Below are positions 7,513-16,072 of a stretch of 25,958 bases of DNA, in pieces (position 1 is the stretch's first letter; each line of letters begins with the position of its first letter). The translations under genes and the position numbers were made by a program. The notes under the pieces are model-generated. The model saw only the letters and a program-made list of their open reading frames with translations. It searched no databases and was not told the origin of the DNA. Source of the DNA: CAYVMD01 sp964452465 (GTDB lineage Bacteria; Armatimonadota; JACIXR01); contig CAYVMD010000030.1 of assembly GCA_964452465.1 (NCBI GenBank), forward strand, positions 1 to 25,958, given 5' to 3'.

Positions 7513-10500
7513 TTAGTTGTTTTGGTTAGAAACCCTCTTTGAGGGAACCTCCCTGATCTCTATGAGCGAGGCGCCATGGGGAGGAAGTTCAAGGGTAATA
7601 AAGAGATACGAACCCTGGCGATGGAAATCTCCCCCTTTAACCTCTACCTCTCCCTTTAAGCCTATCTCCTCCAGATCGAGAGATATGATCCTCTCCACCT
7701 TCTTATCCTCCAGATTGAAGACATTAACCACCGCTCCCTCCCCGGGCAAACTATGGATGTGGACGGTTTCATTCAAGCCATAGAATATACCCTGGGTGTA
7801 GAAGCGCTTCAGCCTCTTATAGTCCCGCATCGCCCTCTTGTGCGCCTCCCACACTTCCTCCCTGATATGCTTACCTCCCACCCCCAAATGTCTACAGGTG
7901 GAAGCATACCACCAGAATTCCAGGCAATGCTCGTTGTCCTTCCTCAGGTCAATATGAATGTAAAGGGGAAGGGAGTAGGCTAAATTGTAGTAATAGAGGC
8001 TGATAGCCCTTCCGCTCAGGAGATCCTCCATGGGATCCCACATATATTCGAATGCCCAGACTTCATCGAAGGAGTGAGGCAAAGCGTGGAGATAATAGGT
8101 GGGAGCATATCTGGCGGGGACGCCTGCCAGTATGGGATCGTGGAGTTCTATGAGCACTTGGGGAAACTCCTTTTTGATAAGTTGGGCAAGTCTTAGGATG
8201 CTTCGGCAATGGTCCTCCCGAGTATAAGGAATGGGATGCCCATGGTTGGCATCGTAGCATTCTCCGGTGTAGGCGCTTCCATCGAACATGAAGAAAACCG
8301 CTCCCGCCCTCGCCAATTCTATCAACCTCCTCGCCTTCTCCTGGATGTATCTCTCCGAACCGCCACAGAGGGCAGGGAGGACATTGCCATCCTTATCCTT
8401 TCTCCTGCACTCGTAGGGATAGGCGGTGATATCCGACCAGCCGGCGAGAGGAGTGTGGAGGGCGACGCGAAGCCCGTATTTCTCCCGCATTAATCTTACG
8501 AACTCCCCGGCCTTAAGGAGCCTATCTTCCGCCCAGATGGAGGAGGCGAAACTTGTATCCCAGCCGGGATCCAGATATAAAGCCTCACAGCCCAATTCCC
8601 ACGCCTTCTCCGCTTCCTCAAGCATCTGGGGGAGGGAATAGCATTCCTTCCTCCTCTGGGGTGTATCGGGACCCCACCAGAGGGGATTGTCGTAGAGTTC
8701 GTTCCAATGTATGGGAGGGTCGTAATCCTTGGGCACCTTATGTCCCATCTCCTCCATGAATTCCCGGAAGGCGTAATAAGCCTCCTGCCACCCTCCCTCC
8801 ACCAATGCGTAGCGAGTGGTGCCGAAGTCGAGCTTCTGCCCTGGCTTCAATTCCCGCGCGCATTCGGGGTCATCGTGCCAAACGCCCGCCCCTCCAAAGC
8901 GCAGGAGGACCTCTTCCCCTTTCCTCACAGCCTTGAGGAGGGAATATTCCATAGCCTCGTTGTTATGTTTGACGATGAGCAGGGAGACCTTGTGGTTCGT
9001 CAAAATCCAGCCCTCCCCACCCCATTCCTCCGTATAAGCCTTCTCGTTCCAGACGGGACGATACCACCCCTTCCTCCAGAGGAGGTCGCTTAGGGGATAA
9101 TCCTCGTATTCCCCTACTTGCCCCTGCAATTCGCGCCGATAGGGAACCGCAACCACTCGCCATTCCTCCATCCCCTCCATAAGCTTGCCCCCCCTCGCCA
9201 GCACCCGAGCGAAGCCGAAGCCAAGATGGGGAGAAGAAATGGGCTTGTCGCCCTTGTTCTCCAAAGTTATTCGCTCCTCCAAGTAGGGCTTACCGCGAGG
9301 AAGGCGAAACTCTTGGGTGATCTCCACATCTCCCAACCGGCCGGTCAGGACAACTCGTTCCTCTCCCTTCTCCATCTTCTTGAGGCTCGGCGTGCCCCTT
9401 ATCTCATCGTTGATATAGAAGATGTAGGGGGAATCGGCGAAGAGGATATCGTGCTTCTTGTCCAACAGTTCCAATGGTCCGAAGGTGTCCTCCCCGAATC
9501 CCAACCTGAGGTACTCGTTCTCCACGGCGAATCCTATTTTCATCTTCCTTTCAACCTCCTTTTTGGTTATCCTACCCCACTTGAAGGAGATAGGGGTAGT
9601 GTAAAAGAGATGGGATAGGAAAAATTGCCCGGGCTCCCCACCCTCCCAGCGAAGATAGCCCGAGGGGGCGAAGGAGGGAAACGCCCCCCACCTCCCTAAA
9701 ATCCTCCCCTTCTCGTCCCTCGCTTCCAGCGACACCCCTCTTGAGGAATTGCGAAGGCTGATCCTCTGCCATCCCTCCCTTCCTCGTAGACGAAATTCCC
9801 ATCCCTTCCCCATTTCTGGCTGGGGCAGGGTATAGGAAAGGAGAATCTCTCCCCTGGGGAGGTAGAGATAGAAGTCCAGGGAGAAATCGCCGTTGGGGAG
9901 GGGAAAGGTGGTTTGGAGGTAATCCCCGGGATTGATGAAGAGGCAACGGAAGGGTTCGTCGCCGAGTAATACCCCTCTGCCCGCAAGGTCGGAGGGGGAA
10001 AGGGGGTTGTGAAGAGGGCGAAGGGGGAATGGTGGAGGGGGTGGAGGGATCCGCCCTTTCACCTCGTAGAGGATTACGGCATCGTAGGCTACCCAGGAGC
10101 CTCCCTTCAGGGTTATGTTTATCTCGTTCCCTCCCCTCCTTAAGATGCCCTTCTCAACGGGAAAGGCGAGGAACTGCGTCTCCCCTCCGCCAGTGCCGAA
10201 GTATGCCCTCCCCTTGCCCGTCCTTACCTTGACGCTTTTAACCCTTCCATTGATCGAGACCTCCATGGTAGGGGCGAGGGATTCGTGGACATCGTAAAGG
10301 ACGAGCAAGAGCAGGGATTCTCCCAGGTCTTCCTCCAACTCGAACTTTATGGTGAAGGTATGTTGAGGTTCCCCTCCCCAAAGGATATCCGCTTCGCTGG
10401 GATGGATGAAGGGGAAATCCTTGGGTTGGCTCCTCCCCACTATATAGATGGGATCCTGGGGGAAGAACTGCTTGAATCTATTCGCCTCGTTGGGCGCCAG

Positions 10501-10638
10501 GGCGAACTCGTTGGGTGAGTTATCCAATTCGCCTATCTGAAAAACCACCCTCCATTCCCCGGGAAGCCACGCCATTCCCCTTCCCTCCCGGGAGGAGGAA
10601 AGAAGGAGACAAAGCAAGAAAAGGAGGAGGAATTTCAT
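7513..10638 (-). CDS. Secreted GH36-like protein with rhamnogalacturonan-lyase-type N-terminal module
   Basis: This 1041-residue protein begins with a signal peptide (MKFLLLFLLCLLLSSS). Residues of about 28-192 resemble domain III of family 4 polysaccharide lyases, a beta-sandwich binding module (FQIGELDNSPNEF, GGSWVAYDAVILYE). A Pro-rich linker (197-204) leads to another beta-sandwich, then a large beta supersandwich (about 370-620) and a TIM barrel of the GH36/GH27 kind (about 640-930). Strand ends are LYLDPGWD (Asp690) and FFMFDGS (Asp786). Asp786 sits where clan GH-D enzymes have their nucleophile, but the Lys two residues before it is Met here. SD GGAGG lies six bases before the ATG, which overlaps the stop of the pectate-lyase-fold gene as ATGA. 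Likely role is hydrolysis of pectic or galactosidic substrates outside the cell; specificity is inference. Confidence 0.8.
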   Translation of the reverse strand: MKFLLLFLLCLLLSSSREGRGMAWLPGEWRVVFQIGELDNSPNEFALAPNEANRFKQFFPQDPIYIVGRSQPKDFPFIHPSEADILWGGEPQHTFTIKFELEEDLGESLLLLVLYDVHESLAPTMEVSINGRVKSVKVRTGKGRAYFGTGGGETQFLAFPVEKGILRRGGNEINITLKGGSWVAYDAVILYEVKGRIPPPPPPFPLRPLHNPLSPSDLAGRGVLLGDEPFRCLFINPGDYLQTTFPLPNGDFSLDFYLYLPRGEILLSYTLPQPEMGKGWEFRLRGREGWQRISLRNSSRGVSLEARDEKGRILGRWGAFPSFAPSGYLRWEGGEPGQFFLSHLFYTTPISFKWGRITKKEVERKMKIGFAVENEYLRLGFGEDTFGPLELLDKKHDILFADSPYIFYINDEIRGTPSLKKMEKGEERVVLTGRLGDVEITQEFRLPRGKPYLEERITLENKGDKPISSPHLGFGFARVLARGGKLMEGMEEWRVVAVPYRRELQGQVGEYEDYPLSDLLWRKGWYRPVWNEKAYTEEWGGEGWILTNHKVSLLIVKHNNEAMEYSLLKAVRKGEEVLLRFGGAGVWHDDPECARELKPGQKLDFGTTRYALVEGGWQEAYYAFREFMEEMGHKVPKDYDPPIHWNELYDNPLWWGPDTPQRRKECYSLPQMLEEAEKAWELGCEALYLDPGWDTSFASSIWAEDRLLKAGEFVRLMREKYGLRVALHTPLAGWSDITAYPYECRRKDKDGNVLPALCGGSERYIQEKARRLIELARAGAVFFMFDGSAYTGECYDANHGHPIPYTREDHCRSILRLAQLIKKEFPQVLIELHDPILAGVPARYAPTYYLHALPHSFDEVWAFEYMWDPMEDLLSGRAISLYYYNLAYSLPLYIHIDLRKDNEHCLEFWWYASTCRHLGVGGKHIREEVWEAHKRAMRDYKRLKRFYTQGIFYGLNETVHIHSLPGEGAVVNVFNLEDKKVERIISLDLEEIGLKGEVEVKGGDFHRQGSYLFITLELPPHGASLIEIREVPSKRVSNQNN

Positions 10639-11837
10639 TTCTCCCCTCCGATGTTCACATTGTTCTGGATGATGTAGCGAGGGGAAAGAGCCTTACAGGC
10701 TACATCGGGCTTGGAGGCGAAGATGTTTCCGGTTATCACCACGCTCCCCACATCCTCTCCTATGTTAACGCCTGGACCAAGCTCGGTGAAGTCGCATCCC
10801 GTTATCATTACCTTCTCCGCCTTCTGAGCCTCAACGGAGAAGATCTGGGGGCGGGAAAGAGCGCTTCGGAAGGAGGAACCGGTTATTATGAGCGACTTGG
10901 CGTTCTTCAGGATGACGCAGGGCTCTCTGTTGGATTGGATAAACGCTCCCGTAACCCTCACATCCGCTTCGGGATCGTCTATCTCGAAGGAGGCGTGGTG
11001 GTTCCAAAAGTCTCCCCCTACGATGTTCAACTTCACGGGGCTTTTTATGAGGTATCCCTTGGAGCAGTAATCGGTCGCGCAATTCAGGAAGGTGCCATAG
11101 GTGGAGCCTCCCCCCTCCCCGGGATCGGTCTCGAAGAGGTAGGCGGTGTGGGTATGGAAGACGAAGCAATTGACGAGGTGGATCTCGTCGTTGCGTCCCA
11201 ACTTTATCCCTATCCCTTGGGTGAGGGAGGTGGGGCTGGCGGGGCTCCAGATGTGTATGGTATCCAGGGTGGCGACATCGTAGGTGCGGGTGATATAAAC
11301 GGCGATGTTGTGGCATTGGGCGATGAAGATGTTGCGCATCTTCAGCCTTCCCAGATTGCTCTTCCCATCGGCGATTATGCCATCGTAACAACTGTGTATC
11401 TTCAAGTTAGAGATGTTTATCCCCACGCCGGAGAGGAGGATAGTGGGAGGGAACTTCTGGGGGACGGTGGGCTTGTGTTCGTATTGAAAGCAGAAGCCGG
11501 TGAGTGAGGCACCATCGTAGAGGTGTATGGCAGGACCGTTCATGTGATCCACGAGGAGGGTGGGAAGGACATCCGCATCGGAATTCCAAGCACCCCGGGG
11601 ATTGCCCATAAGGGTTTTCCGCCTCACCTCGATGGTGTCGGTTAGGCGATATCTCCCGGGAGGGAAATAGACGATGGCGCCCTCGGGGGCAGAGGCGAGG
11701 GCTTTCTTAACCGCCTCTGTATCGTCCGCCATTCCATCCCCCTTAGCTCCGTAATCCTTCACCGAATAAATTCCCTCTAAGGGGAGGGCTAAAATCCCCC
11801 AAACTCCCAAGAATATGCAAAGCATGAACCTCAACAT
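10635..11837 (-). CDS. Secreted pectate-lyase-superfamily beta-helix protein
   Basis: A 400-residue protein starting at ATG 11837, chosen because GGAGGG lies seven bases upstream and the next residues form a signal peptide (MLRFMLCIFLGVWGILALP). Residues 24-47 carry the N-terminal signature of the pectate-lyase-3 family (YSVKDYGAKGDG, ADDTEAVKKAL), followed by VYFPPGRYRLTDTI. The remainder repeats short beta-strand turns such as ISNLKIHSCYDGI, LKMRNIFIAQCHNI and VMITGCDFTELG, as expected for a right-handed parallel beta-helix. This fold includes polygalacturonases, rhamnogalacturonases, lyases and non-catalytic tailspike-like proteins, and I could not pick out a catalytic triad. It is first in a two-gene operon and its stop overlaps the next start, so it is co-expressed with the GH36-like protein. 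Confidence 0.85.
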   Translation of the reverse strand: MLRFMLCIFLGVWGILALPLEGIYSVKDYGAKGDGMADDTEAVKKALASAPEGAIVYFPPGRYRLTDTIEVRRKTLMGNPRGAWNSDADVLPTLLVDHMNGPAIHLYDGASLTGFCFQYEHKPTVPQKFPPTILLSGVGINISNLKIHSCYDGIIADGKSNLGRLKMRNIFIAQCHNIAVYITRTYDVATLDTIHIWSPASPTSLTQGIGIKLGRNDEIHLVNCFVFHTHTAYLFETDPGEGGGSTYGTFLNCATDYCSKGYLIKSPVKLNIVGGDFWNHHASFEIDDPEADVRVTGAFIQSNREPCVILKNAKSLIITGSSFRSALSRPQIFSVEAQKAEKVMITGCDFTELGPGVNIGEDVGSVVITGNIFASKPDVACKALSPRYIIQNNVNIGGEK

Positions 11838-11934
11838 ACCATATCCCTCCTTTCGAGTAAAGATTAAAGATTTCTTTTCCCTTGGGCAATGGGTCGCCTT
11901 TCTCCAAGATAATCTATTCGAAGGATTTTTATTT

Positions 11935-11959
11935 CCTCGCCCGCCCAAGGCGGGCGAGG
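11935..11959. repeat. Perfect 11-bp inverted repeat, 3-base loop
   Basis: The left arm CCTCGCCCGCC (11935-11945) and the right arm GGCGGGCGAGG (11949-11959) are exact reverse complements around CAA. The stem is very G+C-rich and would be stable at high temperature. On the minus strand it lies about 100 bases before the pectate-lyase-fold ATG and could fold in the 5' leader; on DNA it could be an operator. Confidence 0.8.
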
Positions 11960-12141
11960 AGGACCTACGGCCGAAGTGAGCGTGCCCGGCTCACACTTCA
12001 CAAAAAACAACATCTCTAACCCTTAGTAGAAGATGCGGAGAGAAGATCTATACCCAAGATTATGCCATCCAATAGGATTTTAGAGCTAATTACAGGATGG
12101 AGCCGAGCGGAGGTTCAATCATGATTTATCCGAAATTAGAT

Positions 12142-12170
12142 TTTATTTTGAGGAAAGACTTGGATATAAT
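12142..12170 (+). promoter_or_regulatory. Candidate promoter of the dehydrogenase-GH36-GxGYxYP operon
   Basis: A perfect TATAAT -10 box at 12165-12170 lies 17 bases after a weak -35 box TTTATT (12142-12147). A start site near 12177 would give a leader of about 18 bases before the ATG at 12195, which includes the purine-rich AGGAGAGGAG ribosome-binding segment. Confidence 0.5.
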
Positions 12171-12194
12171 GGGCAGGAGAGGAGTTGAGAGGAC

Positions 12195-13181
12195 ATGGTG
12201 AAGATCAAGGTGTTAATGCAGGAGAAGAGGGCGGAGGGCATCTTCCCTCCATCCTTGAGGAAGAAGTTGGAGAGATTGGGCGAAGTAGAATGGTGCACGG
12301 GAGAAGCGTTCCCAACCGATATCGCCCCCTTGATAAGGGATTGCGATGTGGTGATAACCGGATGGGGAACCCCTCTCCTCAAAAGGGAGGCATTGGAGGG
12401 GAGCAGGGTAAGGCTCATCGCTCATTCCGCCGGCTCGGTGCGCCCCGTAGTTGAGGAGGATGTCTTCGATATGGGAATAACGGTGACGAGCGTCTCCCGC
12501 GCCATTGCCCCCTTCGTGGCGGAGACCGCTTTGGGCTTCATCATCTGTGCGGTCCGCCGGCTATTTCTCCACGATAGGGCGATGAGGAGGGGAGAATGGA
12601 GGAATGGGGAAATCCCTCCCACGACGAGCCTGTTCGATAAAAAGGTAGGCTTGGTGGGGTTTGGTTATGTAGCGCGAGAATTCGCCCGCCTCGTGAAACC
12701 CTTCCGAGTCCAGCTCCTGGCCCACGATCCCTACGCGGACCCCTCCCTTTTGGCGAGATACGGGGCGAAACCAGCTACATTGGAGGAGATATTTTCGACC
12801 TGCTCCATCGTCTCCCTCCACGCTGGGCTCACTGAGGAGACGAGGCGGATGATCGGAAGGGAGCTCCTCTCCCTCCTCCCCCGGGAGGCGATCATAGTGA
12901 ACACCGCAAGGGGAGGGTTGATAGATACCGAGGCGTTGCTGGAGGTGGGAAGGGAGAAGGGGCTGTTTTTGGGCCTGGATGTTTTCGAGGAGGAACCCCT
13001 CCCACCCGACCATCCTTTGAGGAGCTACGAGAGGGCTTTCCTCTCCCCCCACCTCGCTGGTCCCGCTGACGATGCCCTCTCCTATTTGGGGGAGGCAGTG
13101 ATAGAGGATGTAAGGGATTTCCTTAGGGGAAAGACTCCAAAAGGACTATGCACTAAGGACTGGATGCGGCGCACGACCTAA
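12195..13181 (+). CDS. D-isomer-specific 2-hydroxyacid dehydrogenase
   Basis: A 328-residue NAD(P)-dependent dehydrogenase of the D-2-hydroxyacid family (phosphoglycerate, glycerate or hydroxypyruvate type). The catalytic domain flanks a Rossmann domain starting KKVGLVGFGYVA; the dinucleotide motif is GFGYVA (155-160), with Ala in place of the third Gly. Asp178 in AHDPY would contact the NAD ribose. The catalytic triad is Arg239 (NTARGG), Glu267 (DVFEEEP) and His286 (SPHLAG). There is no ACT domain, so it is a short form. It is the first gene of a plus-strand operon, 14 bases before the secreted GH36-like gene. Its substrate may be a sugar-derived hydroxy or keto acid or an inositol-like compound; this is inferred from context only. 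Confidence 0.9.
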   Translation: MVKIKVLMQEKRAEGIFPPSLRKKLERLGEVEWCTGEAFPTDIAPLIRDCDVVITGWGTPLLKREALEGSRVRLIAHSAGSVRPVVEEDVFDMGITVTSVSRAIAPFVAETALGFIICAVRRLFLHDRAMRRGEWRNGEIPPTTSLFDKKVGLVGFGYVAREFARLVKPFRVQLLAHDPYADPSLLARYGAKPATLEEIFSTCSIVSLHAGLTEETRRMIGRELLSLLPREAIIVNTARGGLIDTEALLEVGREKGLFLGLDVFEEEPLPPDHPLRSYERAFLSPHLAGPADDALSYLGEAVIEDVRDFLRGKTPKGLCTKDWMRRTT

Positions 13182-13195
13182 GGAGGGATTAATAT

Positions 13196-16072
13196 ATGCT
13201 TTTCCTGCTGAGCATATTGCCGGTCTTTACCTTTAACAATCAGTTCCTCTCCCTGGAGATATCGCCGAGCAGGATGGAATTCGTAATTAGAAATAACTAT
13301 ACCCAGCATTCCCTTGTCTTCCCCCTCAATTCTCTGCGCCTTAAATTCAACGGCGAATGGGTAGGAGGAGAGGATCTGGAAGTGAAGGAGGTCAAAAAGG
13401 GGAAGGAGACCTGCGAGGTCGTCTTTCATCCCCTTAAGTTCAAGGAAAACAGGGGAGAGGTGGAGATCTCCCTCCACTACTCCATTTCGAGGAACCTCCT
13501 CCGCAAGTGGGCGAGGATAAAGTTAAGGGAGGTAGGGCAACCCCTCCTTTTGGAGGAGGTCGTGCTGGAGGAGCTCCAACCCCAGGAGGAAGTAGTGCCC
13601 CAAGGGGAGGGCTGGCAAAGTTATCCCCTTTTCGGCGAGGATTTCTTCCTGGGGGTGGAGTTCCCCGTGGCTTATGCCCTATTGGAGGGAGAAAGGGCGA
13701 GGATAGGGCATAGGCCAGGGGTGTTATTGGGAAAGGGTGAGACCTATGAGACGAAGAAGGAAGTGCTGGGCGTTGCCCCCAGGGGAAAGACGCGTGAGGC
13801 ATTCGAGGCTTACATAGAGGATCTACGCCCCCATCCCAAGGGTTTCCACATAAACTACAACACCTGGTGGAGCGCCCCCTTCCTCTACAGCGAGAGGGAC
13901 ATCCTCAACCTAATAGAGGAGATGAAAACCAACCTCTACGAACCTTACCATATCGCCCCCGACACCTTCTGCATAGATGCGGGCTGGTCTGATCCGAAGA
14001 GCATCTGGAGGATAAGCGAGGAGCGTTTCCCCCAGGGCTTCGCCAACCTGCAAAGGGCGTTGGCGAGGATGGGTAGCAGATTAGGGCTTTGGATCTCGCC
14101 CTCCGCCTGTTATCCCTTCACATTGGATCTGGATTGGGCGGAGGCGAACGGCTACGAGATCTTCCCCTGGGGGGAGGGCAGGTACGCCTGCTTAGGGGGG
14201 AGGAAGTATCAAACTGCCTTCAAGGAAAGTTTGCTGGAGATGGTCAAGAGATACGATATCCATCACATAAAATTCGATGGCTACATCCCTGAATGCCCCT
14301 CTGCTCAGCATGGGCATCCTCCTGGTATGCTCTCCAGGGAGCAGATAGCGGAGGGGATCATAGACATCTTCCAAGCGTTGAGGAAAGCACAGCCCGATAT
14401 ATGGTTGGAGCCTACCTGTTTCGGCTGGAACCCCAGTCCTTGGTGGCTTATGTATGTGAACTCTGTAATAGGGGTTTACGGGGATGATGCCCCCTATGGA
14501 CGCGTTCCCGCCCCTCTATATCGCCAGAGTTATACTAGCGCCCGTGATTACTACAACCTCCATGGCGCCGATCAGCCCATCCCCGTCCGCGCCCAGGAGG
14601 TGCTGGGGATCGTGCACCAAACCGTTGAGCCCCTATACGACGATGCGGTGATAACCATCATGCGAGGGCACTTCTTCCTCCCCCTCTATGTCAATCCCCG
14701 CTGTATGAGCAGGGAGTATTGGGGCTTTTTAGGGGAGATCCTTCGCTGGGCAAAGGAGAATCAAACCCTCCTATGGAACACCAAATTCATCCTGCCGGAG
14801 GAATGGCAGAAGAAGGGGATGGACTGGGGGGCAATGCCCCGCCAACCCTATGGCTATGCCCATTGGAACGGCAAGGAAGGGCTCATCTGCCTACGTAACC
14901 CGTGGATAGAGGAGCAGGAAGTGGAGCTTTCCCTGGATTCCTCACTGGGCATCCCGGAGGGGACAAAAGGGCTTTCCCTGCTCCGCCTCTACCCCTATTA
15001 TGAGGTTCTCTCCTCCCGTCTCTCCTATGGTGAAAAGATAAGCATCCGCCTTCGCTCCTATGAGACAACTGTGCTCGCATTGAAGCAAGGCGAGTATCCC
15101 ACTTCCTCCTCACCCCGCCCTCCCCTCCTGGAGGCGAAGGATTTCTCCTTCCGAAGGGAAAGGGTGGAAGTGAAGGAAGCGGTCCAACCCTACGGTCCCA
15201 ATTGGACGAGTTTGGTGGGCGAGGCTTCCTCCTACTACAGGATCTCCTTTAAGGGCGATATCTCCCTTCCCGAGGGTGGAGAAGTGATCGTCCTTTTGGA
15301 ATATCCTTCCCCCTTCCATCCTCCCCATTACATCGTTCGTTTCAAGGGAAAGGAAATAGAGGGGAGGTTGGAGAACTTGGAGACGGGTTGGGCAGCCTCC
15401 CAGCCCCATTCCAAGGCGGAATACTGGACTTTCATCGTCCTACCCCTTAGGGGGTTCGGAAGGATAGAGGGAGAGGTTTTCTCCCTTCAGGAGGCAAAGG
15501 TAAGCATTTGGCTAATGGGGAGAGGAAAAAGAGAGGTGGCGAAAAGCGCCCTCTTCCCCATCCATCCCCAATGGGAAGCAACGAGGACCATGTGCCTTCT
15601 CCCTCCCACCTCCCTCAAGGAGGCTCCCACGGTGGAGGGGGACCTTCCCCTCAGATATATAGAGGGCGTCTACCTCGATACCTTAAAGCCCCTCGAGGTG
15701 GAGCAGGGCTGGGGCACACTGCAGTTCAACAAGAGCGTGCAGGGGAATTCCCTGAGGATAGGCTCTAAGGTTTTCCTGCGCGGTTTGGGCACCCACGCGG
15801 TCGGCCGAATAGTTTATCGATTGGATGGCAAATACCGCAGGTTCACCGCCATCGTGGGACAGGATAGAGAAACCTATGGCTCGATTAAGTTTGAGGTCTG
15901 GGCGGATGAAAGGAAGTTATGGGAAAGCGGGGTGTTGACCACCTCAGATGAAGGGGTGAAGGTGGATTTGGACATCAGTGGCGCAAAGGTCCTGGAATTG
16001 AGAGTAGGAGACGGAGGTGACGGGATAAATGGGGATCACGCGGATTGGGCAGAGGCTATATTATATCCTTAG
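13196..16072 (+). CDS. Secreted GH36/GH27-type glycosidase with C-terminal NPCBM module
   Basis: A 958-residue protein with AGGAGGG nine bases before the ATG and a short hydrophobic N-terminus (MLFLLSILPVFTF) that probably acts as signal peptide. Residues of about 15-200 are a beta supersandwich and about 210-520 a TIM barrel of clan GH-D. Motifs are FCIDAGW (Asp261), LGLWISPS, IKFDGY with nucleophile Asp361 preceded by Lys359, and VYGDDAPYG with candidate acid/base Asp430 or Asp431. A beta-rich domain follows. From about 821 to the end is an NPCBM module: GWGTLQFNKSV, LGTHAVGRIVY, GSIKFEVWAD and GDGINGDHADWAEA all match the family. NPCBM modules bind carbohydrate, often galactose-containing. 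A retaining alpha-galactosidase-like activity outside the cytoplasm is the best guess. Confidence 0.87.
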   Translation: MLFLLSILPVFTFNNQFLSLEISPSRMEFVIRNNYTQHSLVFPLNSLRLKFNGEWVGGEDLEVKEVKKGKETCEVVFHPLKFKENRGEVEISLHYSISRNLLRKWARIKLREVGQPLLLEEVVLEELQPQEEVVPQGEGWQSYPLFGEDFFLGVEFPVAYALLEGERARIGHRPGVLLGKGETYETKKEVLGVAPRGKTREAFEAYIEDLRPHPKGFHINYNTWWSAPFLYSERDILNLIEEMKTNLYEPYHIAPDTFCIDAGWSDPKSIWRISEERFPQGFANLQRALARMGSRLGLWISPSACYPFTLDLDWAEANGYEIFPWGEGRYACLGGRKYQTAFKESLLEMVKRYDIHHIKFDGYIPECPSAQHGHPPGMLSREQIAEGIIDIFQALRKAQPDIWLEPTCFGWNPSPWWLMYVNSVIGVYGDDAPYGRVPAPLYRQSYTSARDYYNLHGADQPIPVRAQEVLGIVHQTVEPLYDDAVITIMRGHFFLPLYVNPRCMSREYWGFLGEILRWAKENQTLLWNTKFILPEEWQKKGMDWGAMPRQPYGYAHWNGKEGLICLRNPWIEEQEVELSLDSSLGIPEGTKGLSLLRLYPYYEVLSSRLSYGEKISIRLRSYETTVLALKQGEYPTSSSPRPPLLEAKDFSFRRERVEVKEAVQPYGPNWTSLVGEASSYYRISFKGDISLPEGGEVIVLLEYPSPFHPPHYIVRFKGKEIEGRLENLETGWAASQPHSKAEYWTFIVLPLRGFGRIEGEVFSLQEAKVSIWLMGRGKREVAKSALFPIHPQWEATRTMCLLPPTSLKEAPTVEGDLPLRYIEGVYLDTLKPLEVEQGWGTLQFNKSVQGNSLRIGSKVFLRGLGTHAVGRIVYRLDGKYRRFTAIVGQDRETYGSIKFEVWADERKLWESGVLTTSDEGVKVDLDISGAKVLELRVGDGGDGINGDHADWAEAILYP

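Larger units (their letters stand above)
11838..12194. other. Divergent intergenic region with two hairpins
   Basis: I see no gene in these 357 bases between divergent operons. A perfect 11-bp inverted repeat with a 3-base loop, CCTCGCCCGCC/GGCGGGCGAGG, lies at 11935-11959. A second imperfect stem, GAAGTGAGC (11973-11981) with GCTCACACTTC (11989-11999), follows, with AC extra in the right arm. Neither stem is followed by a T-run in either direction, so they do not look like intrinsic terminators. The right part is A+T-richer and holds the promoter of the dehydrogenase operon. No clear minus-strand promoter was found; TTGCCC-N17-TAATCT close to the pectate-lyase gene is a weak candidate. Confidence 0.6.

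Noticed and set aside
11838..11948. A 37-residue N-terminal extension of the pectate-lyase-fold protein.
   Set aside because: It would place a charged segment before the signal peptide and run into the inverted repeat; ATG 11837 has a well-placed SD.
11935..11959. The 11-bp inverted repeat as a Rho-independent terminator.
   Set aside because: On the plus strand it is followed by AGGACC and on the minus strand by AAATAAAAA; no T-run follows the stem in either direction, and no gene ends next to it.
11958..11968. The 11-mer GGAGGACCTAC is shared with the nurA start region at 18722-18732, suggesting a duplicated element.
   Set aside because: With this window length and composition many 11-base matches are expected by chance, and flanking bases do not match. 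At 18722 it is simply the SD.
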